A stretch of DNA of 64,000 nt from the NCBI RefSeq assembly GCF_001306135.1, contig NZ_LGKP01000015.1:270334-334333 (forward strand). Reading direction: 5' to 3'. The stretch is from Herpetosiphon geysericola. GTDB lineage: Bacteria > Chloroflexota > Chloroflexia > Chloroflexales > Herpetosiphonaceae. Both the position numbers and the translations under genes were made by a program. Positions 43,700 through 54,078 of this stretch are shown here, one piece after another. Below the pieces are notes generated by a model. The model was not told the DNA's origin and made no database searches. It saw only the letters and a program-made list of their open reading frames with translations. Numbering within the stretch: position 1 is the first letter of the stretch; every line of letters begins with the position of its first letter.

Positions 43700-44153
43700 T
43701 CTCTTGGTCAAGCTCTACGAATTGCCAGCTATACCGAGTATCGCTGGCGTGACGATTCGCCGTGCAATTGCTCCTGAGCGCCATGTTGTGCTCGATTGGG
43801 TAGCGCGTTTTTTCTACCCAGCGTGGCGCAGCGAGTGTGCTGTGGCCTTTAGTCAAACCCCAATTAGCTGCATCATTGCGGTCGAAGAGCAAAAACTCTT
43901 GGGCTTTGCCTGCTACGACACCACGACCCGCAACTTCTTTGGCCCAACCGGGGTTGACCCCGATTGCCGTGGGCGCGGGGTTGGCACGGCTTTGTTGGTC
44001 GCGGCCTTGGAGGCGATGAAACAGCAAGGCTATGGCTATGCAATTGTGGGGGATGCAGGCCCAGTTGAGTTCTATCAGCGCACAGTTGGCGCAATTGTCA
44101 TCCCCGATTCAACCCCCGGCGTGTATCGCGGGATGTTGCAAGGTGATGCATGA
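43692..44153 (+). CDS. GNAT-family N-acetyltransferase
   Basis: 153 residues. The acetyl-CoA loop is VDPDCRGRGVGTALLVAALEAM (R-G-x-G-V-G), with the C-terminal strand GYAIVGDAGPVEFYQRTVG. Translation is coupled on both sides: it overlaps GH20 by 8 bases and nagA by ATGA. Its place inside the amino-sugar operon suggests it acetylates glucosamine or glucosamine residues, feeding deacetylated chitin into the GlcNAc route (inference). Protein or antibiotic acetylation cannot be excluded. Confidence 0.85.
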   Translation: MPDLLVKLYELPAIPSIAGVTIRRAIAPERHVVLDWVARFFYPAWRSECAVAFSQTPISCIIAVEEQKLLGFACYDTTTRNFFGPTGVDPDCRGRGVGTALLVAALEAMKQQGYGYAIVGDAGPVEFYQRTVGAIVIPDSTPGVYRGMLQGDA

Positions 44154-45286
44154 GCAGCCTACGGTTTGAAAACGCCACGATCTATACGCCTGAGCTGAGC
44201 GCTATGCGTAGTTTGGCGATAGCCAATGGGCATATTGCCGAGGCCTCGCCAGCAGCGCCATGCTACGATCTGACTGACCTGATTGTCGCGCCAGGCTTGA
44301 TCGATTTGCAATTGAATGGGGCATTTGGCCACGACTTCACCAGCGATCCCCAAACGATTGCTGCGGTTGCGGCCAAGTTGGTGCAATATGGCGTGACGGC
44401 CTTTTTGCCAACGATCATCACCTCGCCGCTGAGCCAAGTTGCGTTGGCCCAACAGGTGGTACAGCAGGGCGATTTTGCTGGCTCGCGAGTGCTGGGCTTG
44501 CACCTCGAAGGGCCGTTTCTCAACCCAGCCAAGCGCGGCGCGCATAATCCTCAACATTTGCAAAACCCCAATTTGGGGGTGATTGAAAGCTGGTCGCTGG
44601 CCAATGGCGTGCGCTTGGTCACCTTGGCCCCCGAACTTGATGCAGCTGCTGAAATCATTCAAGCCTTGGTTGAGCGCGGCGTGGTAGTGAGCGCTGGCCA
44701 CTCAGAAGCTACATTCGAAGAAGCAGAAGCCAGTTTCAATCAAGGTATTCGCGCGGTAACCCATTTATTCAATGCCATGCCAAGCTTGCACCATCGTGAG
44801 CCAGGCTTAGCCGGAGCCGCCTTGAGCGACCAACGGATCACGATTGGCTTGATTCCCGATGGGGTGCATGTGCATGCTGGTTTGGTGCGCCATGTTTGGC
44901 AAAGTGCCAGCCAACGCATTGCAATTGTGAGCGATGCCCAAGCTGCACTTGGCATGCCCGATGGCGAATATCTATTGGGCGACACAACCTTGACCGTAGC
45001 CAATGGCGAGGCACGCCGCAGCGATGGCCGTTTGGCGGGCAGCGTGTTGGCTATGGATCAAGCCTTGCGCAACATTCATGCTTGGACAAACAGCCCACTA
45101 GAACAGATTTTGCCAGCTTTTACCACGATTCCGGCCAGTTTGTTGGGCTTGGCTCACTATGGCCGGATTGTGATCGATAACCCTGCTGATTTGGTGATTT
45201 TCGATCAGCACTATCAGGTTGTTGCCACGCTTGTTGGCGGCAACATCGTCTATGGTTCTACAACCTTGGAGCAACGTCAATGCTAA
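44150..45286 (+). CDS. nagA: N-acetylglucosamine-6-phosphate deacetylase
   Basis: 378 residues of the amidohydrolase fold. [17 protein letters not shown] has the NagA-type N-G replacement of the HxH motif. Metal ligands are E120 (LHLEGPF), H184 (SAGHSEAT) and H205 (VTHLFNAM). The substrate loop is LIPDGVHVH and the catalytic aspartate is D262 ([10 protein letters not shown]). It removes acetate from GlcNAc-6-phosphate to give GlcN-6-phosphate, passed to the SIS protein encoded next (7-base overlap). Confidence 0.95.
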   Translation: MSSLRFENATIYTPELSAMRSLAIANGHIAEASPAAPCYDLTDLIVAPGLIDLQLNGAFGHDFTSDPQTIAAVAAKLVQYGVTAFLPTIITSPLSQVALAQQVVQQGDFAGSRVLGLHLEGPFLNPAKRGAHNPQHLQNPNLGVIESWSLANGVRLVTLAPELDAAAEIIQALVERGVVVSAGHSEATFEEAEASFNQGIRAVTHLFNAMPSLHHREPGLAGAALSDQRITIGLIPDGVHVHAGLVRHVWQSASQRIAIVSDAQAALGMPDGEYLLGDTTLTVANGEARRSDGRLAGSVLAMDQALRNIHAWTNSPLEQILPAFTTIPASLLGLAHYGRIVIDNPADLVIFDQHYQVVATLVGGNIVYGSTTLEQRQC

Positions 45287-46326
45287 CCCAAAGCCATCTG
45301 TATCGCGAAATTTATGAGCAACCCCAATCGCTGGCACGGCTGCTCGAGGCTGAAAAAGCCACGGTTGCCAGCTTGGCGGCAGCCATTCGCGAACGCAATA
45401 TCAGCCAAATTGTGATTGCTGCCCGTGGCACGAGCGATAATGCTGCCCGCTACGCCCAATATTTGCTTGGCTCAATCAATGGGATCTTAGTCACCTTAGC
45501 AACCCCAAGCCTGTTTTCAATCTATCAACGCCCGCCGGTGTTGGGCAATGTGTGTGTGCTGGGCATTAGCCAAAGCGGCAAAAGCCCCGACATCGTGGCT
45601 GTACTCACCGAAGCTCGCAAACAAGGCGCCCTAACTGCCGCGATCACCAACAAAACCGATTCGCCCTTGGCCCAAGCAGGCGATTTTGTAATCGATCTGC
45701 ATGCTGGCGAGGAATTGGCGGTTGCTGCGACCAAGAGCTATAGCGCTCAATTGGTTGCAATTGCGATGCTCAGCACTGCTTTGTCCGATGATGCTAGTAT
45801 GAATCCTGCGCTGGAGCGGTTGCCGCGCTTTGTTGGCGATACCCTCAGCAATTTGCCAGATATGGCGAATGTGGTGCAGCGCTATCGTTACATGCAACAA
45901 TGTGTGGTGATTGGCCGGGGCTACAATTATTCGACCGCCTTTGAATTGGCGCTCAAACTCAAAGAATTGACCTATACAATTGTGCAGCCCTACAGCAGCG
46001 CCGACTTTTTGCATGGTCCAGTGGCGGTGCTCGAACAGGGTTTTCCGGTGATTGTGATTGCGCCAAGCGGCCCGATGTTGCCCGAAATGCAAAGCTTCAT
46101 CCAAACGATTCGCGAGCGTGGCGCGGAAATTCTGGCGATTAGCGACGATCACGATACCTTGCGTTTGAGCCGCACACCCTTGCGCACGCCAAACGGCTTG
46201 CCCGAATGGCTCTCGCCAATGATCAACATTGTGCCTGGCCAATTGTTGGCCTTGCATCTCGCCCACACCCGCGATTTCGATGTTGATCAGCCGCGTGGTT
46301 TGCGCAAAGTTACCGAAACCCGCTAG
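45280..46326 (+). CDS. SIS-domain glucosamine-6-phosphate deaminase/isomerase (GlmS C-terminal-like)
   Basis: 348 residues with two SIS domains. The first has [16 protein letters not shown] and [12 protein letters not shown]; the second has [21 protein letters not shown] and [13 protein letters not shown]. It lacks the glutaminase domain of GlmS, so it probably converts GlcN-6-phosphate to fructose-6-phosphate and ammonia, as NagB-II enzymes do. It overlaps nagA by 7 bases and ends the operon. AgaS-type isomerases share the fold, so the substrate is deduced from context. Confidence 0.9.
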   Translation: MLTQSHLYREIYEQPQSLARLLEAEKATVASLAAAIRERNISQIVIAARGTSDNAARYAQYLLGSINGILVTLATPSLFSIYQRPPVLGNVCVLGISQSGKSPDIVAVLTEARKQGALTAAITNKTDSPLAQAGDFVIDLHAGEELAVAATKSYSAQLVAIAMLSTALSDDASMNPALERLPRFVGDTLSNLPDMANVVQRYRYMQQCVVIGRGYNYSTAFELALKLKELTYTIVQPYSSADFLHGPVAVLEQGFPVIVIAPSGPMLPEMQSFIQTIRERGAEILAISDDHDTLRLSRTPLRTPNGLPEWLSPMINIVPGQLLALHLAHTRDFDVDQPRGLRKVTETR

Positions 46327-46351
46327 GTTGTTTCAATACTCAACGTTTATC

Positions 46352-46385
46352 AAGCCTTGCCTTTGAGCAGGGCTTTTGGTTTTTA
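46352..46385 (+). terminator. Terminator of the amino-sugar operon
   Basis: AAGCCTTGC and GCAGGGCTT pair over 9 bp (one G-U) with a 6-base loop, followed by TTTGGTTTTT. It begins 25 bases after the SIS gene. Confidence 0.85.
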
Positions 46386-46428
46386 GCCAAAAGCGATGTT
46401 GAAATTAATTTCAATTTAAATAGCCAGT

Positions 46429-46457
46429 TTGCCTCCAAAACTGGGCAATGCTAGACT
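46429..46457 (+). promoter_or_regulatory. Candidate promoter of the VapBC pair
   Basis: TTGCCT (46429-46434), a 17-base spacer and TAGACT (46452-46457), 43 bases before the vapB ATG. Toxin-antitoxin promoters are usually autorepressed, but no clear operator palindrome is seen. Confidence 0.5.
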
Positions 46458-46500
46458 ATAACCAGACTTGATTTGGTATGTCATTCATAGGAGGTATAGA

Positions 46501-46839
46501 ATGCCAACCATTACTGTTCCCGAAGCACTTGCATTGCGCTTACAACAACATGCTTTGGCCCACCACCAATCAGTGGAAACATTGGCTATTAGCTTATTGA
46601 CGAGTGCATTAGATAGCGTGATTAATCCTCAGCTACTTACTGTCGTCCAACGAATTCAATCTACTCCGCCTAATCCAATCCAAATTCGTCCGGCCCAGGG
46701 ATCACTTGCAGCTTTGCTTCACGACGATCAAGGGTCTGATCCAGCCATTGGTCAGGCATGGGATGCAGCGTGGCAAGAGGTTGAAACTACAATTCACGAG
46801 CTGAATATTGATGATGCAGCCCACGAGGAACCTCGCTAG
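46501..46839 (+). CDS. Putative VapB-type antitoxin
   Basis: 112 residues from the ATG after AGGAGGTATAGA. The N-terminus TITVPEALALRLQQHALAHHQ with VETLAISLLTSAL is a ribbon-helix-helix-like DNA-binding pattern. The acidic C-terminal tail (TTIHELNIDDAAHEEPR) suits wrapping around the PIN toxin. The toxin starts one base after its stop, the usual toxin-antitoxin order. The N-terminal fold assignment is from pattern only. Confidence 0.75.
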   Translation: MPTITVPEALALRLQQHALAHHQSVETLAISLLTSALDSVINPQLLTVVQRIQSTPPNPIQIRPAQGSLAALLHDDQGSDPAIGQAWDAAWQEVETTIHELNIDDAAHEEPR

Positions 46840-46840
46840 G

Positions 46841-47245
46841 ATGGCAATTTACCTTTTAGACACGAATCACGTTTCGCCTTTAATTACTCCTAGTCATCCG
46901 CTGCGCCATCGTGTAATCACGGCTATAGCCGCTGGAGCAACCTTTGCAATTTGCGTCCCGATGGTGACTGAGCTAATTTTTGGCATTGGTCTGCTACCTC
47001 GTGCGGTGGCGAATCGAGCAGCGTGGGCACAGATCCAACCCTTATTTCCCTGCTATTTGCCTGATGAAACTGATGCAGTTCATGCAGCAGAGATGCAAAT
47101 TGCCTTACGTCGCCAAGGTCGTCAACTGGCCACCGTAGATGCCTTGATAGCGGCTCTCGCGTTGCGCTATGACTTAGTATTGCTAACCACAGATAAGGAC
47201 TTCGACGCAGTTCCAGAACTGCGAATAGAAAATTGGCTACGCTGA
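46841..47245 (+). CDS. vapC: PIN-domain ribonuclease, VapC-type toxin
   Basis: 134 residues with the PIN-domain acidic residues: D in YLLDTNHVS, E in VTELIFGIG, D in TVDALIAALAL and D in LLTTDKDFD. VapC toxins cleave tRNA or rRNA using Mg. All four catalytic positions are present, so it looks active. It lies directly after the VapB-like gene. The pair is flanked by ordinary metabolic genes, with no integrase or transposase nearby. Confidence 0.88.
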   Translation: MAIYLLDTNHVSPLITPSHPLRHRVITAIAAGATFAICVPMVTELIFGIGLLPRAVANRAAWAQIQPLFPCYLPDETDAVHAAEMQIALRRQGRQLATVDALIAALALRYDLVLLTTDKDFDAVPELRIENWLR

Positions 47246-47316
47246 TAATTTTATTAATGATTTGTGCAATTCGTGGCTAAAAACTCCGCTGGAACAACCA
47301 AAGCTTGGAGCATTAG

Positions 47317-48378
<1,062 letters not shown>

Positions 48379-48412
48379 CAGCTTGCGGCGTTGGAACATC
48401 CCAGGGTCGCGT

Positions 48413-49120
48413 TTATTTGTTTGGTGGGTTTGGCCCAGGAATTGGCTCTGGAATAATTTCTGGCTCAAACCCAGTTATTTCGCTGCCCAAACGCCCCAAC
48501 AACACCTTAAATTGATCAGGATTATCAGGATGCCACTCGAAGCGAGCACGCTCGAACCATTGGGTAATCACCTCATCGCCATCAGGATTAACCTCAAATT
48601 GGGCGCTGGTGAGCGGCAAGCCAAAGAGTTGCAACGAACGCGCATAGCTATCCAAGCCTGCGGTGGTTGTGCCATGGCTTTGCCAAAACTGCTTGAAGCC
48701 CATACCATCTGCTTGATTACAGACGTTATGCCCGGTTGCTGCAAACCACAAACAATCAGGGGCTGGTCGGCGCGCTGCTGGCTCCAAATCACGGTTGAGC
48801 TGGGCCATACGCTCTTTGCCAAGCAAGCCAATTTGAATTTCGTAGGCGGTGCCAGCCAATGTTTTGTGCTGCTCCAAGCGTTGGCGTTCAGTCCATTGAA
48901 TATCGAGGATTGGGCCTTGATCAGGGGCTTGATAGCGATCTTTGGCGCTAATCGGGTAGCCAAAAACTGGCAGGCCGCCATTAGTAACCCAGTATTCGTC
49001 AAATGGAGCTTCAACACAATAGGCTTTGACTTCGGGGAAACAATAGTTGCTGGCAGCAGTGCTCGCACGAATTGGCACGATGAACAGCACACTCATCAGC
49101 AATAATCTCAGCTGTTTCAT
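48413..49120 (-). CDS. Secreted protein with two GLPVFGYP/FERARFE-type repeats
   Basis: 235 residues; AAGGAGG precedes the ATG and a signal peptide covers 1 to about 23. Two related units follow: WVTNGGLPVFGYPISAK ... QWTERQRLEQH ... GLLGKE, and FWQSHGTTTAGLDSYARSLQ ... QWFERARFEWHPDN ... GRLGSE. Such units are frequent in exported Chloroflexota proteins and resemble LGFP-type cell-surface repeats. The C-terminal tail is proline-rich. Four cysteines are present. It may bind the cell envelope or sugars; no enzyme motif is seen. Confidence 0.85.
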   Translation of the reverse strand: MKQLRLLLMSVLFIVPIRASTAASNYCFPEVKAYCVEAPFDEYWVTNGGLPVFGYPISAKDRYQAPDQGPILDIQWTERQRLEQHKTLAGTAYEIQIGLLGKERMAQLNRDLEPAARRPAPDCLWFAATGHNVCNQADGMGFKQFWQSHGTTTAGLDSYARSLQLFGLPLTSAQFEVNPDGDEVITQWFERARFEWHPDNPDQFKVLLGRLGSEITGFEPEIIPEPIPGPNPPNK

Positions 49121-49149
49121 GGCAAACCTCCTTGCTTTGGCTGCGAGTA

Positions 49150-49510
49150 TAGCATAGTTGGGGTTGAGGGGTCAGGGTTCAGGGTTTAGGGTTCAGGAGG
49201 GGAAATTTTAACACAGCGGTGCCGAGAGCGGAAGGATGAGGGATGAATTATGAAGGATGAATTTGATTGATTCATGGAATTCGGTTAACATAAGCGTTCG
49301 TAGTTTCCTAGCCCCAATCCCCAGTCATTGATCCTCAAAGCCTGTTTCGCCACCCTTCCGTCCCTCCGCCTGGGGTTTCATCCCCCAGAACCCCCTAATG
49401 TTTATTTCGTGGATTGTTGTTACGCTACCTGTATACTACATAATGTGCTTCGTACTTTTTGTGGATCAATCCCCATCCTCAGCCCCTGACTGCTGGCCCT
49501 CATCCCTACC
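49150..49510. repeat. Intergenic mosaic repeat, block R4
   Basis: Includes GAGGGGTCAGGGTTCAGGG, TTAACACAGCGGTGCCGAGA, GAAGGATGAGGGATGAATTA, TGCTTCGTACTTTTTGTGGA and reversed CTCATCCCTACC. It is interrupted by repeat A copy 3. It lies between divergent promoters (48413 minus, 49634 plus), so it is not simply a transcript 3' end. No coding potential is seen in 49121-49633. Confidence 0.8.
49343..49423. repeat. Dispersed repeat A, copy 3
   Basis: TGTTTCGCCACCCTTCCGTC is shared with copy 2 over about 18 bases, then CCTCCGCCTGGGG, TTTCATCCCCC, ACCCCCTAATGTTTA and TCGTGGATTGTTG. The central GC stem is reduced compared with copies 1 and 2. Confidence 0.65.
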
Positions 49511-49633
49511 TAACCTCCGATCCCCAGCCACTGATCCCTTCTTTTATTGAATAATTACTAAAATTTTTAAGTTTATTCTTTAGATTTTTTTATTATAATC
49601 GAGCTATGTTCGATGATGATCAGGAGGCAATGG

Positions 49634-51715
49634 ATGCGACGTTTGGTTCAACTTTCGCTGCTGATGGTGTTGGGTGTCGCATGGCTTGGTTCGACGCGGG
49701 CACATACCGCAGTTCCAACTGGAACTTCAATTGTGTTCGATGAAGCCTTGGCAACTGGTTGGCAAAACTGGTCGTGGAGTACGGCGGTGGCGTTTGATAG
49801 CACAGCCCAAGCGCATACTGGCACAAAATCGACGGCTGTGACCTTTGAAGCTTGGGGCGGTTTTTCGCTGCACTCACCTGGGCTAATTCCCGCCGAGGCC
49901 TTGACGGGCATTAGTTTTTGGGTTTATGGCGGCACTGGTGGAACCCAATTTAATGCTGGTGTAACCACGACCGATGGTGGCAATATTGTCACGCCAGTCT
50001 TGATTAATGCGCCTGCTGGCGAATGGACACAGGTGCAATTGACCATGGCTCAGTTGGGCAATCCCAGCGCCGTTTCGCGGATCAATCTGCAAGAATCCAC
50101 GGGCGTAGCCCAACCAACTTTCTACCTCGATGATATTACGCTGAATGTGGTTGATTTTGCGCCGCCAGGCACGGTTAATGTGACGATTGACACCGATCAA
50201 ACGGTGCTTGATTTTAATGCGCGCAACGCCTTAGGCACAAACTATGGTATGTGGGGCGTGGAAGCTGCGGCTAATCCAACCTTTCTTGCGCGCAGTGGTG
50301 CTTTGGGCAATATGACGATTCGCTTGCCCGGCGGTTCGATGAGCCAAGATCATGGCGCAATTAACTGCGAATTGGGGGCTGGCAACACGATTGCCAATGC
50401 ATGGCCATGTAATTACGAATGGGCCATGACTCCAACTGATTTTATTGAGTTTTTGAGCGCAACTGGTCGCGATGCAATTTGGACGATCAATACCAACGTA
50501 ACCTCGGGCGAAGCTGCTGCCTTGGTAGCCTTCTTCAATGGCGAAGTCACTGATCAACGCTCGCTTGGAACCGATCACAAAGGCGTCGATTGGCGCACGG
50601 TTGGCTACTGGGCACAACTGCGCGCCAGCCATGGCAACCCTGCCCCAGTCGGCATCAAATATTGGGATTTTGGTAACGAAACCTATGGCTCCTGTGTTGC
50701 AGGCTGGGAAGTTGGCTGGACCTGCGATGGCGCTGAATATATCAACGGTTTGACAACCCCTGCGCGCCACGAAGGCTATATTGACGTTCGAGCTGCGATG
50801 AAGGTCGTCGATCCAACAATTATGGTTGGCGTAACTGGCTTGGCCAACCCAACCGAATTCAACAACTGGACAACCAAAGTGCTGACCGAGGGTGGCGATG
50901 TGATTGATTACATCGCGATTCACCCTTATTCATTTGTTGATGTGCCAAATAACGATGCGCTTGGCCGCTATTTGATGCTTTCCCGCCCGCAAAAGCAATG
51001 GCCCGAAGTCTTTGCAAGCACCCGCCAAGCAATCGCCGATTTTGCCGAAGGCCGCGAGATTCCAATTATGATTGGCGAATACAATTTGAGCGCTGGCTGG
51101 CCTTACGATCCCCAAGCGATGATGACCAAAGCGCTGAATATGTTGTTTATTGCTGACACGACTGGCCAAATTATTCAAGGCGATGTGTTGGCGGCTAATC
51201 ATTGGCTGTTGAATGGCAATGTTCAAACCAACGGTACCGATTATGGCTTGATTGGCGATGTGCCAACCTATACCCGCAGTCCCCAATATTATGCCTTCCA
51301 TCTCTGGCAGTTTTTTGGCAATCGCTTGCTTGAATATACCAGCGATGCTGATGCAGCAACTCAAATTAGCTTCTATGCTGGCAGTGATGGCCACACCATC
51401 TCGTTGATGGCGATCAACAAAACTGGCCAAGCTACCACCACCAATGTGCAACTTCGCGCAGGTGGGTCGGTCATTCCAGCAATTTCTGGCTCGATTGATA
51501 TTGCTCAAGCTGCAAGCCTCGATGCCACCACAATCACGTATAATGGTCAAACCAATGTGAACGATGATTTTAGTAATGCGCAGACGCTCGAATTGACTGA
51601 TGTGGGCGCAACCACAACCGTCACGCTGCCTGCCTACTCAATCACGCTCTTGCGGTTTGCAACCGACGACAGCGCCTATACCATCTACAATCCGTTGGTG
51701 CTGTTCAACAAATAG
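49634..51715 (+). CDS. Secreted glycoside hydrolase, GH51/alpha-L-arabinofuranosidase-like
   Basis: 693 residues from the ATG that follows AGGAGG; upstream ATGs at 49613 and 49616 precede that site. A signal peptide (to about 25) and a galactose-binding-like domain (about 30-185) lead into a clan-A barrel. The acid/base is E349 in YWDFGNETYG and the nucleophile E482 in IMIGEYNLSAGW. A C-terminal beta domain ends in TIYNPLVLFNK, the tail seen in other exported proteins here. It probably cleaves plant or microbial arabinose-containing polymers; GH family is by motif only. Confidence 0.82.
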   Translation: MRRLVQLSLLMVLGVAWLGSTRAHTAVPTGTSIVFDEALATGWQNWSWSTAVAFDSTAQAHTGTKSTAVTFEAWGGFSLHSPGLIPAEALTGISFWVYGGTGGTQFNAGVTTTDGGNIVTPVLINAPAGEWTQVQLTMAQLGNPSAVSRINLQESTGVAQPTFYLDDITLNVVDFAPPGTVNVTIDTDQTVLDFNARNALGTNYGMWGVEAAANPTFLARSGALGNMTIRLPGGSMSQDHGAINCELGAGNTIANAWPCNYEWAMTPTDFIEFLSATGRDAIWTINTNVTSGEAAALVAFFNGEVTDQRSLGTDHKGVDWRTVGYWAQLRASHGNPAPVGIKYWDFGNETYGSCVAGWEVGWTCDGAEYINGLTTPARHEGYIDVRAAMKVVDPTIMVGVTGLANPTEFNNWTTKVLTEGGDVIDYIAIHPYSFVDVPNNDALGRYLMLSRPQKQWPEVFASTRQAIADFAEGREIPIMIGEYNLSAGWPYDPQAMMTKALNMLFIADTTGQIIQGDVLAANHWLLNGNVQTNGTDYGLIGDVPTYTRSPQYYAFHLWQFFGNRLLEYTSDADAATQISFYAGSDGHTISLMAINKTGQATTTNVQLRAGGSVIPAISGSIDIAQAASLDATTITYNGQTNVNDDFSNAQTLELTDVGATTTVTLPAYSITLLRFATDDSAYTIYNPLVLFNK

Positions 51716-51727
51716 AATGGATAGATT

Positions 51728-52771
51728 GTGTTCGACCCATTAGCCGAATTGTCGGCGCTTGATCAACGGGTACTGTGCGATTTAGCCGCACAGTACCCTG
51801 TTAAATTAACCCTCGAACCACCAACCGCAGGGCTACCATTGTGGCAACTGTTAATTGAGCGTTTGCAGCTTTCCGCTACCTTGGCCCAAACCCTGATGGT
51901 GCGCGGCGCAATTTGGATCAACAGCGTGCGTGTCAATGATCCTTTGGCTGAGGCTCCGCCAGCAGGTGAATTGGTGGTGCATACGCCGCCTGCTGGCTTA
52001 TATGCCAACCCAATTATCACTCCAGCCCAAATAATGTTTGAAGATGAATGGATTTTGGTGCTGAATAAACCCGCCACTTGGTATAGCGTGGCTACGCCAT
52101 GGGATACGTTTGGTCATCTCGAAGGGGCATTGGCGCGCTTTTTCATTCAGCGCGATGGCGAGGCTGTGCCATTTCATCTCGTCCATCGGCTTGATCATGG
52201 CACTTCTGGCGCGTTGATCGTCTCGAAAAATCCTAGCCTCAACAGCCGATTTCAGCGCATGTTTAATGAAGGTCGGGTTGAAAAAACCTACCTTGCGCTG
52301 GCTAGTGGCGTGCCAACGTGGCGCGAATTAGAAGTTGTAACTGGCCATTCACGCGGCGAACATGGCTTGTGGTCGGTCTATCCTGAGGCGATGATTGATC
52401 AATTGTATGGCCCGAAGGATCGACGGGTGCGGCGGGCGCATACCAGTTTTACAATGCTGGCTATGGGAGCGAACGCAAGCTTATTGGCCGCCCGTTTGCA
52501 CACTGGGCGCACCCATCAAATTCGCCTGCATGCGCTGCATATTGGTCATCCGTTGGTTGGCGATCAACGTTATGGTGGTATAACGCAGTTTGGCAATTTA
52601 ATTGTGAAAGAGCAATTATTACACGCTGCATGGCTGCAATTTCCCCATCCGCGCTATGGCTCAACGCTTGAACTCACTGCGCCTATGCCGAAGCTCTGGC
52701 ACGATGTTGGGGCAGCAGTCGGGATTGATCTGCAAGCTGAAGTTGTGCAAACAGGAAACCAAGCGCCATGA
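51728..52771 (+). CDS. RluA-family pseudouridine synthase, divergent paralogue
   Basis: 347 residues from GTG. An S4-like N-terminus (about 45-85, VRGAIWINSVRVND) precedes the catalytic domain with FHLVHRLDHGTSGALIVSK (D156) and GRTHQIRLHALHIGHPLVGD. Longer and less canonical than RluD at 26795. It could modify a different rRNA or tRNA site. It overlaps the TauE/SafE gene by ATGA. Twelve bases separate it from the glycosidase, but a functional link is unlikely. Confidence 0.9.
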   Translation: MFDPLAELSALDQRVLCDLAAQYPVKLTLEPPTAGLPLWQLLIERLQLSATLAQTLMVRGAIWINSVRVNDPLAEAPPAGELVVHTPPAGLYANPIITPAQIMFEDEWILVLNKPATWYSVATPWDTFGHLEGALARFFIQRDGEAVPFHLVHRLDHGTSGALIVSKNPSLNSRFQRMFNEGRVEKTYLALASGVPTWRELEVVTGHSRGEHGLWSVYPEAMIDQLYGPKDRRVRRAHTSFTMLAMGANASLLAARLHTGRTHQIRLHALHIGHPLVGDQRYGGITQFGNLIVKEQLLHAAWLQFPHPRYGSTLELTAPMPKLWHDVGAAVGIDLQAEVVQTGNQAP

Positions 52772-53532
52772 GTTTATTCATTCTTTGTGCTTTTGCCTTG
52801 TTGGCGGGCTTTATCGATGCGGTTGCTGGTGGCGGCGGCCTGATTCAATTACCGCCCTTGTTGATTTTACAAAAAGATGTTGCCCCTGCACTCGTGTTGG
52901 GAACCAATAAATTTGCGGCGGTAACCGGCACAGCAACGGCGGCAGTTAATTACAATCGGCGGGTGAAGGTTAATTGGCGGATTATTGGGCCAGGCATGCT
53001 GAGCGCAGCGCTGTGCTCGTGGCTTGGAGCGCGGGCTGTTAGCTTAATTCGGCCAGAGCTATTTCGGCCAATTATGCTGCTGTTAATTATTGCGATGGCA
53101 ATTTATACATTTAAACGTAAAGATTTTGGCAGCACTGCCCGCGAAACCAAAGCCTCTGTGCGGCCAATGCCCTATGTTTTGGGCTTTTGCGGCCTAATTG
53201 GCTTTTACGATGGGATTTTTGGGCCGGGCACTGGCAGTTTGTTGATGTTTGCCTTCGTGGGGATTTTGGGCTTCGATTTTCTGCAAGCCTCGGCTTCGAC
53301 CAAAATTATTAATGTAACTACCAATGTTGCAGCTTTAGTTCAATTTCTTAGCGCTGGCCAAATTATCTGGCATTTGGCACTGCCAATGGCAGTTTGCAAT
53401 ATTGTCGGGGGCATTATTGGCTCGCGCATGGCACTGGCCAAAGGTAGCAAGTTTGTGCGCGTGATCTTTCTTGTGGTCGTGGTTGGGGTCATTTTGCGCT
53501 ATGGCTACGATATTGTGCAAAGCATGCTTTAA
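52768..53532 (+). CDS. TauE/SafE-family anion permease
   Basis: 254 residues with about seven to eight membrane helices in two homologous halves. The first half has LAGFIDAVAGGGGLIQLPPL and the second GFYDGIFGPGTGSLLMFAFV, the duplicated glycine motif of this family. Members export sulfite, sulfoacetate or other organosulfonate-derived anions. No sulfur genes lie nearby, so the substrate is unknown. Translation is coupled to the upstream pseudouridine synthase. Confidence 0.92.
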   Translation: MSLFILCAFALLAGFIDAVAGGGGLIQLPPLLILQKDVAPALVLGTNKFAAVTGTATAAVNYNRRVKVNWRIIGPGMLSAALCSWLGARAVSLIRPELFRPIMLLLIIAMAIYTFKRKDFGSTARETKASVRPMPYVLGFCGLIGFYDGIFGPGTGSLLMFAFVGILGFDFLQASASTKIINVTTNVAALVQFLSAGQIIWHLALPMAVCNIVGGIIGSRMALAKGSKFVRVIFLVVVVGVILRYGYDIVQSML

Positions 53533-53965
53533 AAGTATGAAGGATGAGGGATGAAGGCAGAAAGCAAAAGTCAAAAATCAAAAGGCAGAAATCAAAATAA
53601 GCGCAGAGAAAAGGATGAAGGGTGAAGGCAAAGCGTAACTAATTAACTTAACGCAGAGTCGCAGAGGGAAAATGAAGGATGAAGGATGAGGGATGAAGCG
53701 TAAGGCCTTGGAAAGAGAAACCTTCGCGATCTTCGTGCGCTTCGCGGTTTCAAGCCTTCGTGTTCCTTCGTGTCCTTCGTGGATCAATATTCTTAACGCA
53801 GAGGTGCAGAGGTATCGATAGAACATAGAACATAGGAAATTAGGAAATTAGGCTATCAAACAATCCATCTGGGCTAATCTGTGGAATCTGTGGCTAAAAT
53901 GATCTTCGTGTTCTTCGTGTTCTTCGCGGTTTCAATTTTTGCCTTCTGACTTCTGACTTTTGCCA
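53533..53965. repeat. Intergenic mosaic repeat, block R5 (longest)
   Basis: Modules in order: AAGGATGAGGGATGAAGGCA, AAAAGTCAAAAATCAAAAG, GCGCAGAGAAAAGGATGAAG, AACGCAGAGTCGCAGAGGG, GAAGGATGAAGGATGAGGG, CTTCGCGATCTTCGTGCGC, TTCGCGGTTTCAA, GTGTCCTTCGTGGATCA, AACGCAGAGGTGCAGAGG, AACATAGAACATAGG, CATCTGGGCTAATCTGTGG, TTCTTCGCGGTTTCA, CTTCTGACTTCTGACTTTTG. The first third is strongly purine-rich on the plus strand. Confidence 0.85.
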
Positions 53966-53976
53966 CTTACCCTAGA

Positions 53977-54005
53977 TCTAGAATATGCGAAAAACGGTGT
54001 ATAAT
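53977..54005 (+). promoter_or_regulatory. Candidate potABCD promoter
   Basis: Consensus TATAAT at 54000-54005 with a weak TCTAGA 17 bases upstream, 73 bases before the potA ATG. It lies just outside mosaic block R5. Confidence 0.55.
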
Positions 54006-54078
54006 TCAGCATCCAAATGGTATGCATCTTGCATGATTCAGGAGGGTTGGTTCGCGCACTAAGGAGGCACGCACTGCA

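Noticed and set aside
46501..47245. Genomic island around the VapBC pair
   Set aside because: No integrase, attachment repeats, tRNA or clear base-composition shift next to it.
53533..53965. Insertion sequence or MITE
   Set aside because: No terminal inverted repeats, target-site duplication or transposase; module order differs between blocks.
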